Origin: Caprimulgus europaeus
Lineage: Eukaryota; Chordata; Aves; Caprimulgiformes; Caprimulgidae
Direction of reading: 5' to 3'
Length of the DNA: 64,000 nt
Assembly (NCBI GenBank): GCA_907165065.1
Contig: OU015535.1
Location: 806,001 to 870,000 of the forward strand
Below are positions 22,298 through 34,700 of this stretch, piece after piece. Every line of letters begins with the position of its first letter. The first letter of the stretch is position 1. Position numbers and translations under genes: made by a program. The notes beneath the pieces were generated by a model. That model had not been told where the DNA came from and ran no database searches. It saw only the letters and a list, made by a program, of their open reading frames with translations.

Positions 22298-22303
22298 AAT
22301 AAA
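22298..22303 (+). promoter_or_regulatory. WNK2: Polyadenylation signal AATAAA, probable WNK2 distal site
   Basis: Canonical hexamer inside an A-rich stretch, with a downstream TG-rich element at about 22318-22326. It lies 1.9 kb after the stop codon of exon E on the same strand. Confidence 0.6.
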
Positions 22304-25300
22304 CATTTTGTGCTTGAAAATTGTGTGAAAAACCCAGTGTTTTTCTAAAACGTAGACTTGTGTCAATTCCCAGCTGTCCCAGGTAACTCCACCTTTGTTT
22401 CCCAGACTCTTGTCCCTTGATTGGTGTAGGAGGAGCAGAGGCGATGCCTCCACTGCTTCTCAGGTTCTGCCCGTAACTGACACGTCCCACCTCTGGGCAG
22501 CTGTAGAGGTTAAGTGGTGCTCCAGGAGTCACGCAGTGCCACCTCGCAGGTGACGTGGGTTGAAATCCCCCGCTGGCTGCAGCAGTTCTGGTGCTGCGCT
22601 GCCGCAAAGCTGAGCAGACCCCAACGTTAAATGGGCTCCTGGGAGCAGATGGTGTCTTCTGCATTGCTGGTGGTGTGTGTGAGGGTGGCAGAGTTTGGTA
22701 GGTGGCGAAAGAGGCACTTGGACTGTGTCTCCAGCACTGAAAAGTACTAGGGAAGCCTTTTTAATCTGATCCTGGCATCGTTTAAATGGGCAGAAGTGAA
22801 AATAGGAAATTTGGCCCCGATGCAAGGACCCTCTTGGCAGTCGCCGCCACTGGTGCAGGCTGCGGGAGAACTTAGGAGGACACCCAGGAAGAGGTTTGAT
22901 GCTCCTGCTTCTGTGTCCCTGTGCCTCGGACTCGTGGCTTTGCTGCATGTGCTGTGCACGTTTGAGAGCCGATGACCTGTCCTGCAGCTGGCCAGGAGTC
23001 CTCCTCCCGCTCCTCTCCCAGGCCAGCGGCTCTGTTGCATGCGCTGTGCACCCGGGCAGAGCTGATGGTGTGCAAGGGGCAGCCCAGCCTGAAGTGAAGC
23101 TCCCAAAGTTGGAGTGCATGTGATCCTAACCATTGCATCTTGGCTGCTAATGGGGACAAATAGTGGCTCTGAGGTTGATGTTTGCATTTTGCTTTTAATT
23201 TATTTTAATTTTCTGATAGCTGTCGTGGCTGCAAGTCTTCCAACTGTTAACTTATGTTTTGTGACCCTCCACCATCCTGATTGTGTCTAAGGGTGGAGCC
23301 TTTGAGCCTCGGTGGCAATTAAGCAGATGACATGAGATGAAATAAATGGGGCAACTTCTTGAGCAAAAGCTGAGCAAAGGAGCAAGAGGGACCTGAGGGG
23401 TCTGTGCTGCACCATAGGTGGGGGGGTCTATACCCCAAAAGACATTCCCCTGCAGATCCCAGAACTGAACTGATTTTATTCCTGACTCTGAATATTGCAG
23501 ACAGGGTCAAACCCGCGGGGTGGGATCCCCCCCTCCCTGGCTGCAGGCCTGCAGCCGTACCCTGTAGCTCTGTCATCTCCTGCCATTGCCAGTGCTGCTC
23601 TGCAAGATGAGTGTGAAGCTGGTACAGATCCTCAGCTTGAAATACTTGGTTTTGAGGGGGGAGTTCACAGATTCCCCCAATTTTCAATCTTTTAGAAGAT
23701 TTAATTCAAGGTTTAATACAAATATTGAAAGAATGTTTTAACCTGCGGTGTCACGCACCCAGTGGTTCGGAAGTGCCCAATGAAGTCTGCTGTTAATTTG
23801 CCTTTCCAACGGCCATGGATCCTGTTGGGGTATCTGAATGTGCAATCACATCCTGTTTTCCCACCACAGCATCCCCAGCAGCATCCCCAGGGCTGGGCAG
23901 GGAGGAGAGCCACTGCCACCGATGCCGGTTGTCTGCTGTGGGGATGCAGAGTGGGGAGGGGGAGATGTCAGGGAGAAACACCTGAGCAGTTTAAGGCTCT
24001 TCTGCAAATCCTGATTCAACCTCCCAGACATGGATTTCATTTGAAGGAATGATTCTAAATTGTCTCTTGCGGTTTCTTTGCGTGTTTAACTCTGGTCTTC
24101 CTTCCACAACTTTAAAGAGGAAATATTATTTAACTGTTATTTTACACCTATCTCCAAAGTTCTCCTTTTTTGCTCTCTACTGTATAATTTCTTTACTTTT
24201 CTCTGAAATATTTTACATTGGCTGATATCAAAGACAAGGTGAGGGATTGAATAGGCCAAATGCAGCAATCCATTTGCTCCTGCAGAGATATTCATGTCTG
24301 GGGAATGTCTTGTCCTCAATGGCATTATTTCTGCAATGAGCTTCAAGTTGCAGTTTGCTGTTTGGTGTTTGTGGAAGGAGATCACTAACACTTTTGAAGC
24401 AGCCATCAGTTTACCATGGCTTTGTCAACAGTTGCTCTTTCCCCTCAAGCATTTTTTTGTGGTCCCAGTGCACTATTTTCAATTGCAAGGACTTTCAGAT
24501 CTTTTCCGAACAGGCCCTGTGGACTCAGCGCTTGGTGGGTCCATGTCAGTGTTAATCAGTTAACACATGCTTGAGTAGAAAGAGCATCTGTCCTCCTACA
24601 TTCTTTGGAAGTCCCATTTGGAGAGTTGTCATCAGAAGTCTCCCTTCTGAAATGATTGGACCTCAGCATTGCTTTCCATGTCCCCTCTCTAATTAAGCAA
24701 AGGGTTCAAGTCTTTTTGAGTAGGACTGATGTCTCAGGTGTTAGCTAACATGGCAAAAACCTACCTGGTTTTATGCCTTGCTGCTGACTAGCCCCACCTG
24801 AGTTTTCAGTAGATGTTGTTGAAGGTGTTGGCTTGGAGACAGACATCACAAATGAAGTAGCTCATGATTGTCTTGAATACCTTAGTAAGGTTTCTTTGTG
24901 TTCTCTGGTTCCTCATCTGCCCTTCTCAGTCCCTGAATTCTGGTGATGGTTGTGGAGAGAGCAGCAGTGCTGGAGAGGTGAGCAGCTGCTGAGCATGGGC
25001 AAGGTCTCTGCAGAGTGTACGAGCAGGGCGTTCACGTGCTCTTTGTTGTCACAGGTGGATGAATATCTTGCTGTGGATTGAACTGATAAAACAGCAAAAC
25101 CATAATTGTGTGGAATTTCTTGCTGTGGTTACTCATTGATCGAATCCTTGAGGAGCATTTCTCTGAGTTGTGGGGTAGGGCTGTGGTTGGATGGTGCTCA
25201 GGCAGGCTGAGCTTCAGTTGAGTGTTTGGGCAAGCTGGCTGGAGTGCTGGTCCTTGTGGTGTTTCTTCTGAAGGAACCTGGTAAACACAATTCTTTCTCT

Positions 25301-28046
25301 GTCTCTCTACTCCTGAAGTGACCTGTTGATCAGATAGGAATTGTGTTGTGCCTTCACCACGCTGGTGACGTTTGACTGGGGTGATCCTTGGTCAGGTAGG
25401 TTTGTTTGTGGAGCCGTCCCTGCAGATGCAGGAGGAAGGTGATGTTCCAGCCCTGACCCTGCAGATAAGCTCCAGAAGTGCAAGGTAATGGAGTGGATTT
25501 GGGGAGCTCCCAGGTTACAAATCCTGCGTTATGGAAGGGTCTGTTGCTCAGGGGATTCGCGTGCACTGCGATGTGGCGTTGGCTGTCAGTAAATCACTTG
25601 TCACTGATTCACCTGAACATCAGGCTTGTACCAGGAGGCAGCAACTTCTGTCAGTTATGTGGTCCTTTCTGCCTTTTTTATTTTTTTTTTGGGTGAAAGT
25701 TGTAGTCTATAGATAGTTGTAGTTGTTGTATCAAGATTGCTGCTGGGTGTGCTTGGGTCTACATCTGACTGTAAAACTGCTCCCTTGAAGTAACTGTCCC
25801 ATGAGAAGTTTAGAGGCTGTGCAATTCCCACTTTCAGCCTTACCTCCAGATTGAGTTCTGCTTGCTCAGTGGGGAGAAGCAATGCACAGAAGACAACTTA
25901 CTATTCTGATCAAGTATCTGTTGTAACAGTGACATTTTTGTGACAAGTTCTTGGTTTTTCGAGCAGGAGAAGCCTGGATTAGTTTCTTTTGGTGTAGTGC
26001 CACTGGGTGGATTCCCAGTGTGTATTTAAGTGTGGTGCTGCATTCACACGTTACCCAGGCAGAAGGAAAAGTTAGGATTTAATTTCTTTTTCCCTTGGAA
26101 AGGAGCAAATCTCCCTGCTTTGCCTTTCATTATTGAGGCACCACTGAGTGCACCTGCAGCACCATTGCTCTGGAGGAGCTTCAGGTGACAGGGTGGGCGT
26201 GGTGAGAGCCTCTTGAGCTACTCTTCTGGGACCCTTTTTGTGTCTGTCATGGTTCTTCTGAGATATTCAGGGCTTTGAGACATTGTAAAAACTGGGAAAT
26301 TTGACAAGAAATAACCAGCTGCCAGTCCTCTCAAACAGGTGTTCTTTAGGTCTGACATAAAACACCTCAAAAAAAATGTTTGCTTCTGTGGTGTTGGTTT
26401 TTAAATTACTTTGCAGATAAAGTAAAAATTTCCTAAGCACTCAGATGTTGTTTTTCAGGCTCGATAGGTTGTGCCTGGTGTTGTTCTCACTGTTAGTCAG
26501 CAACTACAGCATGTGCAGGCTCTGCCTTTTCCCCATAGCTCTCCCCAGCACCGAGAACATTTTGAGGGATCTCTTCAGTGCTGTCACCCTTTCAGTCTTT
26601 GATTAAAGTTCAGATGGACTTCAGAGTAAGAAGTCACGAGGATGTCCCTGGGAGGTGGGCTCAGCGTCTGCGAGGGTTTGTATGAACAACCTGGAGAGCG
26701 TCCTCTGGTTTGGGGTTTCTGGCTGACCTGTGGTGTAACCAGGGGTCAGGCCAACTGCTGTCTTAAGGCTTTTACCCATTTTCTGGAGAATAGCTAATTT
26801 TGTCTAATTATTATGTTTTCCTGGATAAACTTCTGTGCCAAATGCACATATCAGTGGGAGCAGATGTTGAGAACAGTGGTGGATTCAGGTGGATCTGCAG
26901 AACTGATGTTAGTCAGAAGCTCGGGAAGGAATTATGATCAAGATGTGATTTTACATCCTTTAGAAGTGATCCTTCCTACGAGCAGGCAGAGCAAGAAATA
27001 GAAGAGGGACCTAATTTGGACCACAGTTAATGAAAGCGAAGCCTGATGCGTGGAGACCCACCAGGAGCTCTGCCAAGCACAGGCGACGTCTCTGCACTGC
27101 TTTTGCCCTTGCTGTGCTCAAAGACTCACTGCATTTTCTCTGAGAGCATCGAGCAAACCCCATGTGGTGTAAAACCCCTCTGTGCTGGCAGTCCCAGGGC
27201 AGTGTGCATGTTTCTGTGCTGCAGTGAAGGGCTTTGGTGCACGTCACTGAGCTGTCACCAGCACAGCCGATGCGTACCAGTACCGGGGGACGCCTGGTGA
27301 CACCCTGTGCTGCTTCAGCCTCATGCTGTGCTCTCAGTGCCCTCCTTGCTGTTACTCTGGTGCTGCCATTTCAAGCCCTTGGCACCTCTTGTGTCCAGCC
27401 ACCCATCTCACCCTGTCACCTACAAAGGGTGGTGGAAGCTGACAGCTCCCATCCCTGCCTTGTGTTCTGCTGGCGTGGAGCATGGCATCCCTGCTTCCCG
27501 GGTGGCAGGAGGAGGATCCTGGGCTTGGCTCCATTTCTGTTGGACAAGGGAGGCCAGCTTGGGCTGTGCTGCCGAGCCAGCAGGCACAGGAGAGCTGGTG
27601 TCCTTGACTCACCCCAGCAGCCCCTCTACAACTTCAGCAGCCACGGGCTGGCACGCAGCACCGCGACCCTCTCCCCTCCTTCCTCAGTGACCGAGTCCCA
27701 CAGACCAGGGCGATCACTGGGTGTCTTTGCTGGTTTTCTCTCTTTCTGCCTCCTAGGAGACTAGCTCATCCCCAGCAGGAGTTGGGACTCCAGTCTGGGT
27801 GACTCCACAAGGTGCTTGGGTTCTGCCACCAACATGACCATGTTGATGATTTTAAGCTCTGAGCCCGAGGCGGGCGATGTGTTCACGGAGGTTTCCATCT
27901 CCCTGCGGTGCCCGCAGCGCCTGGCGCGCTCTGGCAGAAGCACCCTCCGTGCGCTCTGGGTCCACCATCTCGTGTGACCCTTTTGGGTTTTGTTTGCCTT
28001 TTCCTGTGTGTGAAATCCAGCTGTGGATGTATTTTCTTTCTTTTAG

Positions 28047-28075
28047 ATTCTGAAAATGAGATCGCCAGCGACTGA
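28047..28075 (+). CDS. Possible alternative terminal coding exon of WNK2
   Basis: A strong acceptor (TATTTTCTTTCTTTTAG, AG at 28045-28046) is followed by sequence that, entered in phase 1, reads (D)SENEIASD and stops at 28073-28075. An AATAAA follows at 28269-28274, a plausible short 3' UTR. Joined to exon E at a G|GTCCTG site after 20153, the protein would end ...SPSLPVPVPDSENEIASD. This resembles the mammalian WNK2 canonical ending that I recall as ...SVPTPDPESEKPD. The donor is non-consensus beyond GT, and the resemblance is short and from memory. Entered in phase 0, the exon would instead encode about 35 residues ending in a Glu-rich stretch. This call is speculative. Confidence 0.32.
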
Positions 28076-28268
28076 CACGTGGCCCCCGCAGCTACGGTGC
28101 CAAGCGCGAGGCCTCACCGCGGCTAAGGAGGAGGAAGAGGAAGATGGGAAGTGATTTATCATGTGTGAGAAATTCTGTGATGTTCTGGTCCATTCGACGC
28201 AATTTTGTAACTTCTTTCTAATCATTTTTTTTATTTATAGTTGGAAATACAAAAATGTTATGCAAAAA

Positions 28269-28274
28269 AATAAA
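28269..28274 (+). promoter_or_regulatory. AATAAA downstream of the candidate alternative exon
   Basis: The hexamer lies within AAAAAAATAAAGG, 194 nt after the TGA at 28073-28075. A T-rich tract lies upstream and GGGATTTTGTT lies downstream. A-rich runs produce this hexamer by chance, so its weight depends on the exon call. Confidence 0.3.
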
Positions 28275-30999
28275 GGAGAATTATTTTGAGGGAACGGGAT
28301 TTTGTTCCAAATTGTTCCCTTCTGTTGTGAGCCAGGTTCCTGTGAGCAGCGGCTGGAGAAGGAGGAGGATGAGGAGGCACTCCTTCAAATACTTCTTATT
28401 TTCCACAGTTAGTTGTAATTTAAGTCATTTTCCAAAAGATGAGCTAGGCACGTGTGTTCAGATTCTGGTACAAGGAAGATAAGTTCCAATTCCATTTAAA
28501 TTTCTGACATTTCTTTTGTAAAGATAATTCTCTATTTTAAATCTGCTTAAATCAAGTAAAGAGACCTACAGAGACTTCACCAGAGAGTAAATTTGTACTT
28601 GTCACCTCCCTTTTTACCTCTTGCTTTTTCTCATAGACCGGCCGTGTTTTCTTGCCAGAGTTAAATGCAGTTCTCAAGTCACTTCTAATTTTAAATGTAA
28701 GACTAAAATCCTTCTGCAGACAAGTCGGTAATTGGAGCAATTTTTAAAAGACTTTAAAGTGCCTTCAACAACCTAAAACGATGTAGTGGGGGATTTCTTT
28801 TTCTCGATTCACTGGCGATGGGTTTCAGCTGTCTCCGGGTTGAGGGGATGTGCAGAGTAGTTTGTAGCAATAATCTCATGAGGAATCATTTGTTATGAAG
28901 GACGACTCAATTGGGTTTTGTTTAGAAAGATGGGGTTTAGTGCTGCTCTTCCCATTATATCTGGGCCCCAAACTCTTCCAACCCTCTTCTGCTGTGCTGT
29001 GCACCCAAGGACCTCTGTTGCTTCCCCCTTAGACAGGTCCAGCCCACGAGGTCCCCACCTTTTCTCTCTTGTTTTCATACCAGAGGAACAGGAATTTCTA
29101 TTTGCCCAGAAGCCCTTTGGTACCATCCTGTCCCGCAGCTGGAGCCTGGCGTTTGTTTCGTTGTTATCTGCCATGTCTGTCTCTTCCAAATCTTGGTTCT
29201 AAATAATAAATCTTATTTTGATGCCGTTGTTCCCTTTTTCCTTTCCACCTTGGCTTCTCTTGCCCGTCAGCACGGGTGATGAGGGCGCAGGTGGGTTTAG
29301 ATCTATTGCTGAAGCTCAAGAGCCCTGAAGCACAGAACCATCCAAACACTTTGTAAATTCAGGGTTTTGAAGCCCTGGGGACAAAATACCTATTTTTGTG
29401 TTAACTTGGTGCTTCTCTGGGTGCCTCCTGTCCTGTCCCCAGCTGAGGCAATAGGACTGACCTCCTGTATGAGGGCAGGGGCTGGAGATGTGGTAAAGGC
29501 GAAAGTGTTGCTTGCCTTGGGCTTTTCTGCTTGTAGGAGGGACCAGATCTGTTCCCTTTCTAATGGGTGGGAGATGTGGGGTCCAACTGAGCACTGCACC
29601 TTTCGCTTTCTGGTTTGGTTGCTGTCATCTTTCCCTTGGCTGGGAATGTACCCCCCTGGCCTGCCGGTCCCATACGCCACCCCTGGCACCCTGGGTGTAG
29701 GGGACAAGGGCGTCATGTCACTGACATGCTTCTCCAGGGATGAGCCACTATTGCAGTGATCAAAACACTGTGCCCTCAACTGAGATTTTTATTCCCTAAA
29801 AGTTTAAAAGGCTGCTTTCTCCAGGGAAATCCCATGCTGGGTCTCCTGGGGTCTGGGTCTTCTTCAGCCTGGGAAGCCTTCATCAGTTTTTCTGATGCCT
29901 GACCCTCTTCACTCCTCCTACAGACCCTTGGGCTCCTCCATGGCCCTGGCTATGGTTGCAGGAAGCCAATGGGCCTCTGTCTCCATATAAGTAGTTTGAA
30001 AATAATCTATTAAATTCAGATTAAATATAAGGTTTAGTATCAGGACAAAAAATCAGGAGTGAAAATTGTGGGAAACCCTGGGTGGTGTTTGCTCCCCACC
30101 TCTGCCAAGCCCACCTAGCTTTAGATAACCTCTTCTGCTAAAGGCTGCTCTGTTTTGGGGTGTAGCCCATAAATTTACTGCTTGCACTGCAGTTTGAAAT
30201 AAAGCCCTCAGAGGTGCTAAGGGTCCTTGAGCTGCTCCAGTGTGAACAGCTGACTGGGATCCTCTGTGGAGGAAGAGCTGGGCTTTGATGCTTTTCCTCC
30301 CTACCTGCTGTCCCCAGGTTCTCTCTTCCTTGCAGAGCAGTAACAAATGTTCCCCTCTTGATGTGATGCCAGGCTAATATGATGGCTTAGATTTTAATCA
30401 GAAATGCTTTCTGCTGGCCATAGTCAAAAGCCCAAGCAGGTGAGTATGGCCATTATAAGGTTAACCTTGTTCTGAGATGTCCCGTGGGTTTGACCCTTGG
30501 GCTGGTGGGAGTGACCTGTTTTCAGCCCCTTTTTCTTGGCATGCACATGGATTTCTTTCCTGCGGCGCTGAGATGGGGTGGCTGTGTGTGTCTTGTAGCT
30601 GCTGGCCAGCTGGAACAGCAGTGCTGAGCACGGGCCACCTCTCTTCATTGCATCCATGAATAATTCAAGGCATTGGTGATGCCTCCAGCTCCATTTGTCT
30701 GCTCAGAGCTGCCAGCAGTCTCACCATCTCCTCTGAACACCTCATCTCTATTTGCCATCCTGAAATGATTAACTCTGTGCTGGAGCTATGGTGGTGTTCC
30801 TGGATAGTGTCACTTAGAGCATCCTGGAGCTCCTGCTTCATAGTGCTGCTTGGCTCAGGTTCACAGCAAGCCCAGGAGGGTCCTCTGCCAGCGCTGCTGC
30901 CCCTCAGGAAGTCTCTGAGTAACGCTGATCCCTGGCACACGTTCTGCCGCGGTGCCCGTGAGTCACTGCGGTTCATGGTGCCTGTACCCCCCCTTTGAG

Positions 31000-31269
31000 A
31001 AACCAAACCAAACCAAACCAAACCAAACCAAACCAAACCAAACCCAACCAAACCAAACCCAACCAAACCCAACCAAACCCAACCAAACCCAACCAAACCA
31101 AACCCAACCAAACCAAACCAAACCCAACCAAACCAAACCAAACCCAACCCAACCAAACCAAACCCAACCCAACCCAACCAAACCAAACCAAACCAAACCA
31201 AACCAAACCAAACCAAACCAAACCAAACCCAACCAAACCAAACCAAACCAAACCAAACCAAACCAAACC
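31000..31269 (+). repeat. (AAACC)n pentanucleotide satellite with CAACC variants
   Basis: About 54 five-base units. AAACC predominates, and CAACC units are interspersed mainly between 31040 and 31180. Because five is coprime to three and no stop occurs, several frames stay open on both strands (Asn-Gln-Thr-Lys-Pro repeats on +, Gly-Leu-Val-Trp-Phe repeats on -). These are not genes. Confidence 0.97.
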
Positions 31270-31377
31270 TCCTTCCACTTTGCTGGGAAAGCAATCCAGC
31301 ACATTTCCTGTGACCATGGGCATGCTCATAAGAATGGGACTCCTTGGTGTTGGCTGGTTATCCTGAAATCACTGTGA

Positions 31378-31760
31378 ATATAAATGTTTGAGGAAAAAAT
31401 AAGCGGTTTATTGCAATCTGGCTGTTAACAGCAGAGTTACAAGGTTTAGAGTCGTGTGAGACAGATAAAAAACACCTGGTCTTTAGTTAAATTGTAGACC
31501 AACTCCTAGAGATTGTTCTCCCAATTTCTTCCATCCCAAGAGGTGGTTGTAAAGGAACTGAAGTCTTGGGATAACTTTCAGTGAGGATTTTCTGGGATAT
31601 TGGTATGAGGTGTCTTTATATATTCAAACTATCCTTGGGGATGTCCTCAAGAGTCGGGTCTTGGCCTCAAGATTAGCTGTGATCTCTTAATCAGCATGTA
31701 ATCCTCCAGGAAAAACAATTTGAGTTGCCAGGTACTCCCTCAAGCTTCTACAACAGCTGG
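31378..31760 (-). mobile_element. Possible LTR remnant, boundaries unknown
   Basis: On the minus strand a TATA-like TATATAAAGACACC (31609-31622) precedes an AATAAACCGC (centred at 31407-31412) by about 200 nt, an arrangement seen in ERVL-type LTRs. I cannot find terminal TG/CA ends or a target duplication, so this may be a chance arrangement. Confidence 0.25.
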
Positions 31761-34700
31761 AGGAGTTGCTCGTTAGTAAAACCCTTGTAAGTGTGCTAAC
31801 GAGCAGCCCCACTGTGGCACCGGCTCAGTTGTAACTGCACTGGGTGGGATCCTTTCCCAGGCCTTAGCTGGGACAAAATGATGGCTCCCAACCCTCCAAG
31901 AGCCGGGTTTTGGGGCCTCCCAAACACCCCTGGGAGCCCAGCTCTGGGGCCTCCCAAACCCTCTATAGCTTTGGGGCTGAATGGCTGAAGAACCAAGGCA
32001 TCCCCAAAACTAACCAAGCAGGTGTGTTTGGATGACACCTTCTGTGCTCCAACAAAGGAATCCAGAAGAATGATGAGGCTCATCTCTCAGATCCTTCTGA
32101 GCTCTACTCCTGAAATGCTGAGTAAGTACCCAATGTTCCTTGGTTGCAGTATTTAGGGGACAGGGTGACTTGGGCTGTAGGTGTCTCCTCTTGGATGCCC
32201 TGAGCCTAATGCTGGTACCAACCCAGCACTGGGCAAAGCAAGGTGAGATGTTGAGTCAGTCTGCAACCCTAATTCTGATCCACTCTATAGATCCTAAATC
32301 ACTCTGCAATGGGTTATCCTAAGCACAGGTGGGGATGTGGATCCAGGCACAGCTTTACTGGGGATCCAGTGTGTGTCTCCATCATGGGTGGGTCACACCT
32401 GAGCAGAAGGGCACAGTCAGCCAGAACAGTAAAGTTACCCTTCATGTTTTGTACATTTGTCTAAACCAGAGCGATAACAAGAGTTCAGGAAACAGCCTTA
32501 AGTTTGTTTAACTTATGTCCATGCTCTCCAGCTACTTCTGTCCACCAAAGCCCTATGGGCCTGGTCTCCTAGCACAACCCAAAGGCAAGAAGGAAAGCTT
32601 GGGCATGTGCTTAGGAAAGCTGGGGTTGTAAGAGCTGGAGGAACAACCCAGGCAGCTCTTAGTGTGCAAAGGGACAAGGCAGCCCCTGCCAGGGGGGTGG
32701 GCTCCCTCCATCCCAATGCTGCACCCCAGCCTCCCCGCTGGAGCAGCAGAGATGTGGGTGCTGAGGGTCGTTGGCAGCTGTTGAAGGGAAGAATGGGGGA
32801 AATTACAGAGAGAAACAGGGACACCTCAGGCTCTGTTGGGCAAGGACTACTGCAAACAGCATTAAAGATTATGAAAGAATTCTGCTTTTTTGCCCTGGAT
32901 CAGGGGAGTTCTTGCTATTATTGAAGCAATATGTAAAAACGCTTGATATAATACAAACTTCTTGGAAATATAAACATTTTAATTTGACAAAAAATGTTTT
33001 TGTGGCAGTAAGGGAAATAATTGCAAATTTTAAAAATATAGCTTAGTTTCCTGCAACAGGAGCTTCTGCAACAGCAAAGTATTTCAGTAGCTACTGATTT
33101 GGGGGTGAGGAGAACTTGAAAAGGTTTCAGATCTCCTCTGGATTTGTACAGTTTCTGTGGGACTTGGTTTTTCTTGCGGGAGTTTCTCGGTGCTTTAGTG
33201 CTCTGAGCAGAGGAATTCCTGGAAAGCAAAGGAGGAATGAATTTGGTGGGACACTGATTTGATGCTGGGGCATATGGAGATATTTGAGGCTGTTAGATAC
33301 TTGACAAGGATTCCAGGGGCTGTTTACCATGGAAATCATGGAAACTGGGAGTCAGTCAGAAATGTCAGACTGCAGGTGAGCACTCGGCCGGCCGAGGCTG
33401 TTGGGTGCTGGGCAGCGGGGGGCAGCGGTCCGTGGGGGGGTGCTTTTGGGAAGGGGTGTGCACGGGGACTTCCTAGGACCTTGCAGCCTTTAATGTTACG
33501 TTGGGGGAATTACTTTAGAAGGTAACCTGGTTCTCTTCTCTTTTTTAAATCAAAGCATGTTTTGAAAATAAAACATCAGTTGGAGTGGATGGAGCTCAGC
33601 ATCGCTGTGCCTGCCTATTGGTGGCAGAATGAACCTTGATTTTCATGTCCAATACTGTCTTGTAACGCTGGGGGGAGCGGGACAGGAGGTGGTGATGAGG
33701 AAGAGGACACATCTCCCAACACGCCTTGTTAACACAATCTCTGTGGTTTTGCTTTCACCAGCATGAAGTAACAAACAACCTAAAAATTACTGGCAGCCTT
33801 GCGCTTACTCTTGCAGTAGGATTCCAGGAATTTATTTCCATATTTATTTTTCTGATGAATATTTATCGCTGAGAGATCGTATGAAAACGAGACGGCAATT
33901 AGCAATGCAGAAGGAAAAATTTTCTGTTTACTGCCAAGTGAAGATAAGTAAAGGGACACACATCTTGGAGAGTTAAGCACTTGGAGCCTTTAATTCATTC
34001 TCTTTCCTTCCATTATTCTTCTCTGTTTTCTAACATTGTAAAAGCAGAGAAGTAAAATTGTTCAGAAGTCACCTGCCTGGGTGGTTCCTCAGTGGGAAAA
34101 CACAGTTGCTGGAAAAGCAAAACCCAGGTACTCTGAGTTTGAACTGACACTACTGGCAAACAGATTTTCCTTGTCCAGCTCCAGCTCAGTTAGAAACAAC
34201 TCAGAGCTGGGGTGTCCTACCTGTAAGCTACCTGTAAGAGGTGGGCTTTGCTCTCCACCACTTTTTTAATAAGCTCTGAGATGGTTTTTAGTTGCCTCCT
34301 TTGACCCAAGCGCCTCGTTCCACTCGCAGCACCATCTCCATGAGGCAGATGCATTGTTTCTGTATCTTTCAGCCAGTGCTCTTCATTGTCTTTATTTACC
34401 CTTTCTGGGTTAACTTTTTGCTTTGCCAAGTGCCAGATGAGTGCAGAGGATCCACGAGTGTCAGCAGGAACGAGAGGCCCTCTGTGGAGCGGCAGCGCAG
34501 GATAGCTGTGCTGGGCGCGGAGCAGGGACTGGAGGTGGCAAGGGTTTGGCTGGTGGCGGGGGTCAGTCTGAAATGGTGTTTTCCAGATTAAAAAAAAAAG
34601 CAAAGCTCCCCTTCTCCTCCCTCTGCTCTGTCTTCTGCCCTGTGGAGTGCGGGCTCCAAGAGCCGGGGCTGCTCAATGGGAGCGCGGGAGAAGGAAACAC

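Larger units (their letters stand above)
20393..22320 (+). other. WNK2: WNK2 3' untranslated region
   Basis: This stretch follows the exon E stop codon. It has no further WNK-like coding and becomes AT-rich after about 20520. It contains an AATAAA at 21412-21417 and a second AATAAA at 22298-22303, the latter followed by GT-rich sequence (TTGTGTG). I take the second as the main cleavage signal. A (TTTTA)n array occupies 21484-21604. The end coordinate is estimated at about 15-20 nt after the signal. Confidence 0.65.
22321..30999. other. Stretch downstream of WNK2 without a recognised gene
   Basis: Mostly unique sequence of mixed GC content. It contains only the candidate alternative exon at 28047 and a roughly 45-bp imperfect duplication (22938-22982 versus 23026-23070). 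Long open frames at 22529-23119 (-) and 27234-27764 (+) look like nothing I know. Confidence 0.6.

Noticed and set aside
22529-23119. 196-codon minus-strand open frame
   Set aside because: No similarity to any family I know. Composition is that of unique intergenic DNA, and other frames overlap it.
27234-27764. 176-codon plus-strand open frame between WNK2 and the candidate exon at 28047
   Set aside because: Considered as an extra WNK2 exon, but it carries no WNK motif and no convincing acceptor in the needed phase.
30665-31377. Long NQTKP and GLVWF repeat open frames
   Set aside because: Direct translation of the (AAACC)n satellite on both strands.
33310-33330. TTTACCATGGAAAT as a second RFX X-box
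   Set aside because: Too many departures from the palindrome to support.
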